Source: an uncultured Phascolarctobacterium sp.
GTDB taxonomy: Bacteria > Bacillota > Negativicutes > Acidaminococcales > Acidaminococcaceae
Length of the DNA: 64,000 nt
NCBI GenBank assembly: GCA_958448515.1
Contig: CAUDEF010000004.1
Location: forward strand, 62,001 to 126,000
Direction: 5' to 3'
A program made the translations under genes and the position numbers. Numbering within the stretch: position 1 is the first letter of the stretch; each line of letters starts with the position of its first letter. Below the pieces are notes generated by a model. That model was not told the DNA's origin, searched no databases, and saw nothing but the letters and a program-made list of their open reading frames with translations. Shown here piece by piece: positions 14,919 to 23,440 of this stretch.

Positions 14919-16400
14919 TTAAAGACACTGCACTGTAACCGTTATTGTTGTTCCCTTGCCCGGTTTACTTGCCACATCAATCTGTGCCTGATGTTCGTCA
15001 GCAATCCATTTGGCAATGGAAAGCCCAAGACCGGTACCGCCGGTATTACGATTACGGTCGCTGTCTACTCTGTAAAATCTTTCAAAAATTCTGGTAAGAT
15101 TTTCTTCAGCAATACCTGCTCCTGTATCGGCAACAGTTATGCGTGCCTTATTGCCCTGCTTACTGCAGCTTAAAGTAATGCTGCCGCCTTCAGGGGTATA
15201 TTTGCTGCTGTTTTCCAGAAATATCCTCAGCATCTGCCTGAATAAAACCGGGTCAGCATTAATTTTCAGCGGCTCACAAGTTTTTAAAGACACATCTAAA
15301 TGCGGAGCCAGCATCTTGCCCTCTCTGGTCATTTCTTCCACCAGCGTATCAAGTTCAATAACTGTTTTATTTACAACCTGTCTGTGCTGGTCTGCCCTTG
15401 CCAGAAAGAGCAGTTTTTCAATTAGCTGCTGCATATTATTGGCTTCACTGTGAATGGCATTAATGCTTTCTTCCAAAATTTCCGGATCATTTTTTCCCCA
15501 TCTGGCAAGCATATCAGAATAGCCGCTGATAATAGTTGCCGGAGTACGCAGTTCATGTGAGGCATCGGATACAAAACGGCGCTGCTTTTCAAATCCGTCC
15601 TGCAGTCTTTCCAGCATGGAGTTAAAGGTTTTTACCAGCGTCTGCAGCTCGTCTCTTGTTTCCGGTACCGGGATTCTTTTATTTAAGTCCGTAACGCCTA
15701 TATTCTGAGCAGTTTCGGCAATTCTGCGGATAGGCTGCAGCATTCTGCGGCTCATAAAAAAGCCCACTGCCACTGCAGCCAGTACCGCGCCAAAGCAGGC
15801 ATGACCAAAAATATCCACAAAATCTTCCAGAAAATGACGTTCTGCCGTAATCGTTCTGAAAAAATACAGCTTGACCGGAATACCATTTACCGCTGCCTGA
15901 CGCATAAGATAGTACATAGAGCTGTTTTTTACATCAATGGTTTCCAGACCCTTCTCCAGCAGTCCTACGGACTGCAGAACGCCTTCTGCGGCGTCCTCAG
16001 CATAGTCTTCCAGATCTTTCTGCTTATGCTCATAAGCTTCCTCGCGCAGCTCTTTAAAAACCTTTTTGCCTGTTTCATTTACCAGCGGATTGGTAGTGCT
16101 TTCAAAAAGCACATTATCCTGCATATCGGTAATGCACAAAACAACACCCGGCTGCAGATGCTTTGAGGCAAACTCTCGCTCTGTGTCAGGAGAAAATTCG
16201 TCCCAGTGGCGTATAACCATTTCAGAACTGGTAACTACATCTCTGCCTGTTTCGTGATACAGCATATAATACAGTCCGCAGGTCATGGCAGCTCCTGCCA
16301 GCAGCATTATTACCAGCAGCAGCAGGCCATAAATCAAAGACAGTCTTATGGAAATCGGAATATTAAATTGTACAAATAATCTGCTAATCTTTGATAACAT
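14919..16400 (-). CDS. Sensor histidine kinase
   Basis: 493 residues. TM1 about 22-46, an extracytoplasmic sensor of about 145 residues, TM2 about 196-216, HAMP (217-270), HisKA with H282 in SDASHELRTP, and HATPase_c with N-box ENSSKYTPEG, G1 DTGAGIAE, F-box RIFERFYR and G2 GGTGLGLSI. Partner of the response regulator, whose 3' end it overlaps by 17 nt. The genomic setting (regulator-kinase divergent from a BOF gene) recalls ygiW-qseBC of enterobacteria, although the signal is not known. A 49-bp piece of this gene survives in the chimeric copy at 20854. Confidence 0.9.
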   Translation of the reverse strand: MLSKISRLFVQFNIPISIRLSLIYGLLLLVIMLLAGAAMTCGLYYMLYHETGRDVVTSSEMVIRHWDEFSPDTEREFASKHLQPGVVLCITDMQDNVLFESTTNPLVNETGKKVFKELREEAYEHKQKDLEDYAEDAAEGVLQSVGLLEKGLETIDVKNSSMYYLMRQAAVNGIPVKLYFFRTITAERHFLEDFVDIFGHACFGAVLAAVAVGFFMSRRMLQPIRRIAETAQNIGVTDLNKRIPVPETRDELQTLVKTFNSMLERLQDGFEKQRRFVSDASHELRTPATIISGYSDMLARWGKNDPEILEESINAIHSEANNMQQLIEKLLFLARADQHRQVVNKTVIELDTLVEEMTREGKMLAPHLDVSLKTCEPLKINADPVLFRQMLRIFLENSSKYTPEGGSITLSCSKQGNKARITVADTGAGIAEENLTRIFERFYRVDSDRNRNTGGTGLGLSIAKWIADEHQAQIDVASKPGKGTTITVTVQCL

Positions 16401-17076
16401 AACCTATTCCCCGTATGGTCTGCAGATATTTACTGCCAAAGGGATTATCTATTTTGGTACGCAAATATCTGATATAAACATCTACAACATTAGTATCTCC
16501 AAGATAATCATAGCCCCATACATTCTGCAGAATCTGCTCTCTGGTCATAACATGATTTTTATTGGTTGCAAGATAATAGAGCAAATCATACTCTTTGCGA
16601 GTCAGCTCAATTTTTTCGCTGTTTACCTCTACAGCATATTGCTCAGGAAATATTTTGATATTGCCGCAGGCAATTACCCGTTTGCTTTCAGCAGGCTGAG
16701 TTTTTGCAGCGGCATTTTTGCGCAGCGCCGCTCTGATACGCGCCAGTAATTCCTGCATGGCAAAGGGCTTGGTTACGTAATCATCAGCGCCAATATCAAG
16801 ACCCTGCACTTTATCATCAACAGAATCTTTTGCTGTCAGCATTATTACCGGTGTATAAATCTCCAGACTGCGCACCTTGCGGCAGATGCTGATACCGTCC
16901 ATACCTGGCAGCATAATATCCAGCAAAATCAGGTCAAAATCTCCCTGAACAATTTTATCCAGGGCCTGCAGGCCATTTTCTTCCTTATCAACCTTAAAAC
17001 CTTCATGCAGCAGCTCCATCTCCAGGAATCTGGCAATTTTAGGTTCATCTTCTACAATCAGAATTTTTTTATCCAT
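16384..17076 (-). CDS. OmpR/PhoB-family response regulator
   Basis: 230 residues from the ATG at 17076 (AAGGAG 8-10 nt upstream; the longer frame to 17109 lacks one). Receiver domain with D53 as the phosphate acceptor (LLDIMLPGMD), K near 102 (TKPF), and a winged-helix domain with LTRKEYDLLYYLA and VDVYIRYLRTKID. It should bind direct repeats of 10-11-bp period; such a repeat lies at 17142-17160 in the divergent intergenic region. Confidence 0.92.
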   Translation of the reverse strand: MDKKILIVEDEPKIARFLEMELLHEGFKVDKEENGLQALDKIVQGDFDLILLDIMLPGMDGISICRKVRSLEIYTPVIMLTAKDSVDDKVQGLDIGADDYVTKPFAMQELLARIRAALRKNAAAKTQPAESKRVIACGNIKIFPEQYAVEVNSEKIELTRKEYDLLYYLATNKNHVMTREQILQNVWGYDYLGDTNVVDVYIRYLRTKIDNPFGSKYLQTIRGIGYVIKD

Positions 17077-17141
17077 CTGCAACACTCCTTCACTTATAAC
17101 TATAAACATCTTTTATAAATCTGAAAAGTAGCTCTGCACTT

Positions 17142-17160
17142 TTTTAATCAAATTTTAATC
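17142..17160. promoter_or_regulatory. 11-bp-period direct repeat, likely response-regulator site
   Basis: TTTTAATC at 17142-17149 and 17153-17160. It lies between the divergent regulator and BOF genes, about 10 bp upstream of the weak -35 of the BOF promoter. Confidence 0.55.
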
Positions 17161-17168
17161 CTCCTCTA

Positions 17169-17197
17169 AGAGCAGTTTAAACTTGCCTGTGTATACT
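17169..17197 (+). promoter_or_regulatory. Promoter of the BOF gene
   Basis: TATACT at 17192-17197 with a poor -35 (AGAGCA at 17169-17174, 17-bp spacer). A good -10 with a poor -35 below direct repeats suggests dependence on an activator. Confidence 0.45.
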
Positions 17198-17236
17198 GAA
17201 ACTGACAAGAAAAGTACATGAACAGGAGGACAAATC

Positions 17237-17902
17237 ATGGATGCTATGAATAAATTTAATTTTATCAATACACTTAAAGAAAACAAAAGAAAATTAGTAT
17301 ACGGCGCGGCTGGATTACTGCTGATTATAGGCGCAGCCTCTATAGCTGAAGAAGCTGCTGAACAATATTTTGAAGTAAAAGGTGTTGTTACTGCCGTTAA
17401 TAACAATCAGGTTACTGTAAGCGGCAGATGGATAGAGCAGACTGTAGACTTCAGCAATTCCTTTTATGATGCCAGCCTGCTTACTGCAGGTCAGCATGTA
17501 AAAATTGAACGTAACCTGCAGGGAAAAGTTATTGAACTTGATATCAAAAAGCCTCATCTGCTGCCTCCCCGCAAGTCTGTTAAGTCATTGCCAAAACAGC
17601 ACCTGCAGCCTGCCGGACATTCTCTGGCAGATGGTTATTTAGCTCAGTTTACCCCTGCAACAATTGCCTCTGTAAGCAGCAATATGCTTGATGACGCCAG
17701 GGTTATTATTGAAGGCACACTGATTAATCGTCTTGATGAAGACACCTATACCTTTGCTGATAAATCCGGCGCGCAGATTATGGTAGAGGCTGATGATTAC
17801 AAACCTTTGCCTTTAAATGAACAGGTAAGACTTTATGGCAAAACAGATGTCAAAAAAGATCATGTAGAACTGGATATTAAATTTATTGAGCCCGTTATAT
17901 AA
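17237..17902 (+). CDS. BOF (YgiW/YdeI-type OB-fold) domain protein, membrane-anchored
   Basis: 221 residues. An N-terminal hydrophobic segment (LVYGAAGLLLIIGAASIA, residues 20-37) is an anchor or signal. A beta-rich middle (FEVKGVVTAVNNNQVTVSGR) is a possible first OB fold. The C-terminal BOF domain (residues 150-221) has the family pattern VIIEGTLINRLDEDTYTF, SGAQIMVEAD, QVRLYGKTDV. YgiW/VisP-type BOF proteins are periplasmic stress proteins. GGAGG is 8 nt before the ATG. Its 3' two fifths are duplicated, with a 100-bp deletion, at 20900-21136. Confidence 0.75.
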   Translation: MDAMNKFNFINTLKENKRKLVYGAAGLLLIIGAASIAEEAAEQYFEVKGVVTAVNNNQVTVSGRWIEQTVDFSNSFYDASLLTAGQHVKIERNLQGKVIELDIKKPHLLPPRKSVKSLPKQHLQPAGHSLADGYLAQFTPATIASVSSNMLDDARVIIEGTLINRLDEDTYTFADKSGAQIMVEADDYKPLPLNEQVRLYGKTDVKKDHVELDIKFIEPVI

Positions 17903-17917
17903 CTGATATACAGCCAG

Positions 17918-18173
17918 TGATGTTCAGAACTTTCTGTTTAAAATCCGTAGTAAATAAGCGTTTTTTGCGCAGAAGCTGGTTAATACCATCGTAGCTGCAA
18001 TGGACAAGCCAGTCATGTAAGGGACGGCTGTCCGGAATTCCTAAGATTCTGCAAACATAGTTTACAGTATTACCATCCAAGACCATTTGTATTGCTTTAA
18101 TTTTAAATCCATCTGAGTATTTAGTTATGAAAAAACTGTACCCCAAAAGTCAAACTTTTGGGGTACAGTTTTT
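17918..18173 (-). mobile_element. Truncated IS3/IS150-type element (transposase orfA fragment and end)
   Basis: The minus strand encodes TKYSDGFKIKAIQMVLDGNT and LGIPDSRPLHDWLVH ... LLRKKRLFTTDFKQKVL, the N-terminal helix-turn-helix part of an IS150-group OrfA. The expected initiator is ATA rather than ATG and the frame stops soon after. At its upstream end is a perfect 20-bp inverted repeat (18131-18150 with 18154-18173) containing the IS-end-like CTTTTGGGGTACAGTT, similar to the end at 13734. Confidence 0.65.
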
Positions 18174-18400
18174 TACATCAACCGAAAATTTTGGAAGCGG
18201 AGCCAGAGCTGAAAAGTACTCTTTAATTAAATTATTTGATATTACATTATCTCTGTGATTTATATATACTTTCGCCCTAAGAACAGCCCTGCTTTAAAAC
18301 TTAAAGCAGGGCTGTTACAAACACAAAGTTTTGTTTTTATTGTACAAATTTTAAAAATCAGAGTTAAGATTTTTATGATATCCAGTTAAGAACTTCTGGA
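18173..18400 (-). pseudogene. Decayed copy of island segment (panacea 3' part, hairpin, integrase tail)
   Basis: 18173-18275 aligns closely with 10160-10262 inside the Panacea gene (shared blocks TACATCAACCGAAAATTT, AAGTACTCTTTAATTAAAT). 18276-18400 aligns with about 10640-10785, the antitoxin upstream region, the hairpin and the integrase 3' end. About 380 bp between them is missing, so no product is possible. The IS end abuts its left side and the autotransporter stop its right side. Confidence 0.7.
18282..18316 (-). terminator. Perfect hairpin in the decayed island copy
   Basis: 16-bp perfect stem (18282-18297 with 18301-18316). Counterpart of 10653-10680. Now it lies downstream of the autotransporter and may terminate that gene. 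Confidence 0.5.
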
Positions 18401-18405
18401 TCTGC

Positions 18406-20619
18406 TTAAAATTCCCAGCGCATACCTGCATTCCACAGCCATGATTTTTTAAAGTCACCGCCGAAAGATTTTTCTACATCAAAATAGATATGATTGTTGC
18501 TGCCAGTTTTCACTGCAGCTCCTGTACCTAATTCATACCAGGTATCCTTAAAGGATACTTTTTCTGACATAGAAGCTCCCGTTGCCGGATGTTGAGCAGC
18601 AAAATTATTATTGCCGATAAATTCGTGCAGAATATTTGCTTTAACGTAAAATTTAGTTTTTTCGTTAATTTCTCTGCCGATATTAAAGCCCATTCTGCCT
18701 ACAATACTTGAAGTGCCGCTGTAAGCAATATGCGTTCCGTTGTCCGTGATATAAGCATCACTGCCAAGATGTCCCAAAGTTAGCTGTGCCTGAGGTTCCC
18801 AGTACCAGTCCTCACCCAGGCTCATTCTTCTTCCATATTCAGCACTTAAAGATAATCCGGTGTTGTCATTTTTTCCGGAAATTTTTCTGCCATAAGCATC
18901 AGTAACATCAAATTTATTATCAAGATCTGTAATTTTAAAGAGCAAATCTAAATAATGGCCTTTATTACCGATAGTTGTTGTGTAAAAGCCCAGACCTCTG
19001 CTCTTGTTTTTGCCGTTACCATGAGCATACTTACTGCTGCCATCAGTATAACTTACAGCCGCACCGGTATAACGCTTATATTTGTCAGAATCATGACTTA
19101 AAATATCATAACCAAGTTCATAAGCAGTATATCTGTTTTCAAAAACAGCTTTAGTGCTTCGGCCTATTTTACTTCCGTGCACTCTTACCCAGACACCCTG
19201 CTCAGCATTATTATCATGATGCAGATCACCCATACGCTGCATTAGTTTGGCAGCTTCTGTACGCCAGATATGATAGTTAAGTTCATTAATGGCAAATCCT
19301 GTTTCTACAGTGGCAGAAGGTTTATCTTTTCTTTCTGCCACCTTAGCCAAAACCCAGTCTGCAGAATCTTCTTCAGTATAAATACTGCTGTCAACTTTAT
19401 TTAAGGTATACGTGTTCCAGTACAAAGGTCCTTCCTGATCGGGAATACAAAATTCTCCCTGTTCATTATTTACGCTTGCAAGCACTGTGCCTTCCGCTCC
19501 GGCAGCTTTATCGCCAATATTATTTAGGGAAAGATAATGAGTTCCTGTATGGGTTCCGTTAATATAGATTCTGTCACTGTTTTCTGTATTTTTGGAAGCA
19601 TCTGTATTTAAATAAAAAATACCATCATTGCCCTGCAAATTATTTAAAATAACCAAATTTTTAAATTCATACGCTGCAGGCTGTTCAGTATAATTTACTT
19701 TTACTGCCGCCAGATCAGAAACATCAAGATTGGCAATTGCCGAAGAAGCCGTAACATTCCATACACTGCTGTTTTTAAGGATCAGACTGGTACCTGCTGT
19801 ATTATCCTGCTTATTGGTAACATCTTTTACCATACCGGTTAAATAAGATTCCTTATCAGGCAGATGTATTTTAATATTATTATCAGCATATTCCCTGCCT
19901 CCTGAAACAATATTAGCAGTATATATATTACCGGTAAGCTGTATGACAGCATTTTCGCTGCTATTAAGTGTAATATTACTGTTTTTGCTGGCTGTGTATT
20001 TACCTGCTATCCATTCAGGATTGTAGCCACCGGACAGATCTCCTTTAATAATAATTTTTCCATCAGCAACTGTGTCGATATTTATGCTGGTGCTATCAGC
20101 ATAAGCGCCAGCTGCAAGAATTACATTATTAGCCATGGAATTAGGATTATCCGTCAGATTTAAAGTAATATTTTTCCCAAAAAAATTAAGTTTGTTATTT
20201 TCCCCTCTTGCAACAATAGCACCTTCCTGAGAAAAAGGTGCTATTGTATTGATATTTATAGATTCTATATGTTTTCCATCGCTTTTACCAAAATTAAATA
20301 CTGTATTTTTTGTATGATCCAAAGATGCTACAGCAAATGTAGTAGCATCTTTTTTATCATCTATGGTTAACTCATCACATACAATATTAATTTCACTATT
20401 ATGGAAATTTTTACCTATAAACATAACACTACTGCTCTCAAAATCTTTTCTGTAAGCAATTTTATTATAGTTTGTCCCATCCTGATTCTTAAAGGTCAGA
20501 ATACCATTTCCCTCACTTTGTAAATAATTGCTTCCATCCTCATTGGTAATCATAAGCTCACTGGCACAGGCGCAGGAACAGCTCATCATCACCAATACCG
20601 GCAGCAGTAATTTTTTCAA
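18406..20619 (-). CDS. Type Va autotransporter
   Basis: 737 residues from a TTG codon (GGAG 8 nt upstream; no in-frame ATG nearby). Signal peptide (LLLPVLVMMSCSCACA), a passenger of about 430 residues rich in N, T, S with beta-helix-like repeats (SINIDTVADGKIIIKGDL, NTVFNFGKSDGKHIE), then an autotransporter beta-domain from about residue 470 (GVWVRVHGSKIGRS) to the terminal MRWEF. The passenger is exported through its own barrel with Bam help and displayed or released. No catalytic motif is visible; adhesin is a guess. It sits between decayed mobile-element debris, consistent with acquisition by transfer. Confidence 0.88.
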   Translation of the reverse strand: MKKLLLPVLVMMSCSCACASELMITNEDGSNYLQSEGNGILTFKNQDGTNYNKIAYRKDFESSSVMFIGKNFHNSEINIVCDELTIDDKKDATTFAVASLDHTKNTVFNFGKSDGKHIESININTIAPFSQEGAIVARGENNKLNFFGKNITLNLTDNPNSMANNVILAAGAYADSTSINIDTVADGKIIIKGDLSGGYNPEWIAGKYTASKNSNITLNSSENAVIQLTGNIYTANIVSGGREYADNNIKIHLPDKESYLTGMVKDVTNKQDNTAGTSLILKNSSVWNVTASSAIANLDVSDLAAVKVNYTEQPAAYEFKNLVILNNLQGNDGIFYLNTDASKNTENSDRIYINGTHTGTHYLSLNNIGDKAAGAEGTVLASVNNEQGEFCIPDQEGPLYWNTYTLNKVDSSIYTEEDSADWVLAKVAERKDKPSATVETGFAINELNYHIWRTEAAKLMQRMGDLHHDNNAEQGVWVRVHGSKIGRSTKAVFENRYTAYELGYDILSHDSDKYKRYTGAAVSYTDGSSKYAHGNGKNKSRGLGFYTTTIGNKGHYLDLLFKITDLDNKFDVTDAYGRKISGKNDNTGLSLSAEYGRRMSLGEDWYWEPQAQLTLGHLGSDAYITDNGTHIAYSGTSSIVGRMGFNIGREINEKTKFYVKANILHEFIGNNNFAAQHPATGASMSEKVSFKDTWYELGTGAAVKTGSNNHIYFDVEKSFGGDFKKSWLWNAGMRWEF

Positions 20620-20649
20620 AACATCATCTCCTCTTTTTATTAACTAATC

Positions 20650-20665
20650 AATTAAGCGCTTAATT
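20650..20665. promoter_or_regulatory. 16-bp palindrome upstream of autotransporter
   Basis: AATTAAGC-GCTTAATT, perfect, 31 bp before the TTG start; operator-like (MarR-type sites look similar), regulator unknown. Beyond it, 20666-20853 is AT-rich with nothing definite. Confidence 0.4.
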
Positions 20666-20853
20666 AATTTATAGTATTCTACTATGTTTTAGATATTTTA
20701 GCAAGTTATTTTTAGAAATTTTCTGATTTTTTTGAACATATTATTATATATTTAGCCTATTTGTTAACAAATGTAAAAGAATTGCAAAGAAATAGAACAT
20801 ATGTTATTTTATGGTTTTTTTATACAGTTATCATAAAAAATATCTGTAGGAAT

Positions 20854-21136
20854 ACCCTTCTCCGGCCGTCCTATGGATTGCAGAACGCCTTCTGCGACGT
20901 CCCCGCAAGTCTGTTAAGCCATTGCCAAAACAGCACCTGCAGCCTGCCGGACATTCTCTGGCAGACAGTTATTTAGCTCAGTTTAACCCTGCAGCAATTG
21001 CCTCTGTAAGCAGCAATATGTTTGATGACGCCAGGGTTATTATTGAAGGCACATTGATTAATCGTCTTATGGCAAAACTGATGTCAAAAAAGATCATGTA
21101 GAACTGGGTACTAAATTTATTGAGCCCGTTATATAA
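20854..21136 (+). pseudogene. Chimeric, deleted copy of the kinase/BOF locus
   Basis: 20854-20902 matches 15948-15996 of the kinase gene without gaps (about 44 of 49 by eye). From 20900 it matches the BOF gene from 17566 to the stop, minus about 100 bp (17735-17834), which shifts the frame. Both junctions occur at short shared sequences (TCC; TT). Not expressible as either protein. Confidence 0.8.
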
Positions 21137-21138
21137 CA

Positions 21139-21169
21139 AAAAAGCCCGGTCATTACGACCGGGCTTTTT
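21139..21169 (-). terminator. Terminator at the end of the envelope cluster
   Basis: Perfect 13-bp stem (21139-21151 with 21157-21169, 5-nt loop) with flanking A/T tracts; ends the cyclodeaminase-like gene and the long minus-strand cluster. Confidence 0.85.
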
Positions 21170-21181
21170 GTTACGCCTGTG

Positions 21182-21817
21182 TTACGCCTGTATGATTTTA
21201 TCTGTTACTGCCAGCGCTTCTTTTTCAAGAGCAAGGGCCTGCTGCTCCAGCTCACTGCAGCGCAAACGCAGCTTTTTGTTGTATACTGCATCACCTGTCA
21301 GAGCAAGATTAACCAGTACATTATAAATACTGCTGCGTACTGCCGCTCTTGCCAGCAGCGCACTCACCGCTCCATCAGTAATGACATTGGGATTGCCAAT
21401 CTGAACAAGTCTGGCTGTTGTTTCCATAATCTGCAGGCTGGTTTCAGCTATAGCTAAAGGTATTTCTGCTGCTCCTTTGGCAGCATTGCTGATAGCCTCC
21501 CTACGCATAGCTTTTTCTTCATCTGTTGCTTTTGGCAGTCTGTAGCACTGTATAAAGCTGTCAAACACCTTTGCATCCTGCTCAACCAGCTCCAGCAGCT
21601 TACTGCGCAGAGCTTCCGCCTGAGCAAGCAGATCTTTCAGTTCTGCATCATGCTCTGCAAAATTCTTTTTGCCGACAGTAAGGTTTGCCAGCATGGACGC
21701 AAGAGCAGCCGCAATGCCGCCTGCAGCTGCAGCAGCTCCGCCGCCTCCCGGTGTAGGCGCATCATTGGCAAGAAGTGTTAAAAATTCTTTGATACTCAAA
21801 TCAGTCAGATTGTTCAT
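21182..21817 (-). CDS. Cyclodeaminase/cyclohydrolase family protein (FchA-like)
   Basis: 211 residues, all-helical. Family hallmarks: the opening LSIKEFLTLLANDAPTPGGG, then AAAAAGGIAAALASMLANLT and NVITDGAVSALLARAAV near residue 150. Relatives are formiminotetrahydrofolate cyclodeaminase or methenyl-THF cyclohydrolase, acting on one-carbon folates. There is no formiminotransferase domain and no histidine-utilisation neighbours, so the exact reaction is open. Last gene of the minus-strand cluster. Confidence 0.8.
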   Translation of the reverse strand: MNNLTDLSIKEFLTLLANDAPTPGGGGAAAAAGGIAAALASMLANLTVGKKNFAEHDAELKDLLAQAEALRSKLLELVEQDAKVFDSFIQCYRLPKATDEEKAMRREAISNAAKGAAEIPLAIAETSLQIMETTARLVQIGNPNVITDGAVSALLARAAVRSSIYNVLVNLALTGDAVYNKKLRLRCSELEQQALALEKEALAVTDKIIQA

Positions 21818-21883
21818 ATTCCCCTCCGAAAAAATATTATGAAAATGACTATTATTAAAAAAGAAGCGGCCAAGCCGCTTCTT

Positions 21884-22282
21884 TTACTGCTTAAGAAATC
21901 TTTTTATCAATACCACTGCCGCATAAGCATCAAGAGGCTCCTGGGGAACAAGCAGCCCCAGAGGAAGAATTTTTTTCAGTCCCTGCGGAGGATTTATCTC
22001 CCAGTACAGCTTTCTGGCTTCTTCTGTACTGTGAGCTTCACCTATAACTTCCAGAGGAAGCAGGGCAAAAACCTCTTCTGCCGCCTCGCCTGTTGTTTTG
22101 CTGTTGGTACCATTACCCATAACAAGCTGCGCTATATTATAGCTGTTTTTAAGCTTTAGCAGTGCTTCTTTAATATGCTCTGTTTCTGCAACCTGTAAGT
22201 ATGCTATGTTTCCGGACAGGTCTGTTATCGCCAGTCCGGTTTTACTGCGTCCCGGATCAATGCCTAAAATATATTTACTCAT
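21884..22282 (-). CDS. YqgF/RuvX-like RNase H-fold protein
   Basis: 132 residues from the ATG at 22282, overlapping the previous stop by 8 nt. The opening YILGIDPGRSKTGLAI contains the first catalytic aspartate of the YqgF/RuvX nuclease fold; QLVMGNG and the C-terminal PQEPLDAYAAVVLIKRFL supply the later acidic positions. Family roles are pre-16S rRNA processing or Holliday-junction resolution. It is divergent from canonical RuvX, so it may be a paralogue. Confidence 0.7.
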   Translation of the reverse strand: MSKYILGIDPGRSKTGLAITDLSGNIAYLQVAETEHIKEALLKLKNSYNIAQLVMGNGTNSKTTGEAAEEVFALLPLEVIGEAHSTEEARKLYWEINPPQGLKKILPLGLLVPQEPLDAYAAVVLIKRFLKQ

Positions 22283-23408
22283 CCAGGCCACACACTTTCA
22301 GCTTAACCTGTACAGGTCCGGCAGTTGTAATATTTCCGTCAGCATATGCCTCCAGCAAAATTTTACCTTTGTACTGACGCATGGTATTACTCGTTGCAAT
22401 CATGGTTACAGCATCCAGATTACCTAACTTGCCGGTTAAAGGATCAGGCCATACACCTGCATCAACAGCAGCATGGTTAACTCTGTTCAGGAAAGACAGA
22501 ATAACTCCGTCATAATTGCCGCCAATCTGGGACAGATCAATTTCTTCACTGTAGATAAGTGAACCATCCGCATAAATAAACTCATTTTCTGTCATTTCAA
22601 TATCACAGACAACAAGTTCACCTACGATAATGTTCGCCACAGTTCTGACTCTGAACAGCATATTGCTTTTACTTTCATCAAGTACATGTACAGCATTATC
22701 CACTACTTTTTTAGATATCCATAATGCCTGCACGGCTTCATCAGAGTTTTGAATGCCAAGACGCTGCAGCGCCGTATTATTGGCATTTTGCAGCAACCAG
22801 TTTACCTGAGCAATATTTTCCTCATGGCTGAGACCACCATGCATCACACCGGAATAAACAACTTCCCCGGCTCTGTAGAAAACCTGACCTTCACGGATAC
22901 TGATAATACCCTTGCGCAAAGATTCTGTAGTCTCCTCCAGCTCGGCAATCTCACCGCTTAACTTTTCTCTGGCTTCCAGAAGTGTTTTTACCTCACTCTG
23001 AGCGCTGACATACTTTTCGTTTATATCAGCCAGTTTTGCTTCAATAGCGTCATTTTCCTCAGTACTGAGTTTAATTTTTTCATCAAGACGAGCTATAACA
23101 CTGTTTTTCTGATCCACTTCCTGCATGGCTGTTTCTTTTTCCTGATTTAAAAGAGTCAGCTCTGCCTGTATCTTTTCCATACCAAACAAAGCCGTTCTGG
23201 CGCTGTTGGAAGAAATCGCTACCACACAGATAGTTACAATGGAAATGATAACACCGCTTGCTACAGTGAGAAGAATAGAGGTGTGTTTAGGGCGCAATCC
23301 AAAAACAGACATTTTCTTTTTACCGATCTTGCTGCCCATTTTATCAGCAATATAAGCTATTAATCCGCCTACAATGGCCATGATAATGATTAATCTGATA
23401 CCAACCAA
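22275..23408 (-). CDS. DUF3084 membrane protein
   Basis: About 377 residues; two adjacent TTG codons (23411, 23408) could start it, the second better spaced from GGGGG. Two N-terminal membrane segments (IRLIIIMAIVGGLIAYIA and ILLTVASGVIISIVTICVV), a coiled-coil of about 100 residues (LTLLNQEKETAMQEVDQKNS onwards), then a globular C-terminal domain. The family is known in cyanobacteria and diderm Firmicutes with no assigned function. Linked to the lpt genes: it follows the permease by 29 nt, suggesting an envelope role. Confidence 0.75.
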   Translation of the reverse strand: MVGIRLIIIMAIVGGLIAYIADKMGSKIGKKKMSVFGLRPKHTSILLTVASGVIISIVTICVVAISSNSARTALFGMEKIQAELTLLNQEKETAMQEVDQKNSVIARLDEKIKLSTEENDAIEAKLADINEKYVSAQSEVKTLLEAREKLSGEIAELEETTESLRKGIISIREGQVFYRAGEVVYSGVMHGGLSHEENIAQVNWLLQNANNTALQRLGIQNSDEAVQALWISKKVVDNAVHVLDESKSNMLFRVRTVANIIVGELVVCDIEMTENEFIYADGSLIYSEEIDLSQIGGNYDGVILSFLNRVNHAAVDAGVWPDPLTGKLGNLDAVTMIATSNTMRQYKGKILLEAYADGNITTAGPVQVKLKVCGLDE

Positions 23409-23440
23409 CAACTCACCCCCATGGTTAAACTTAAATTAAA

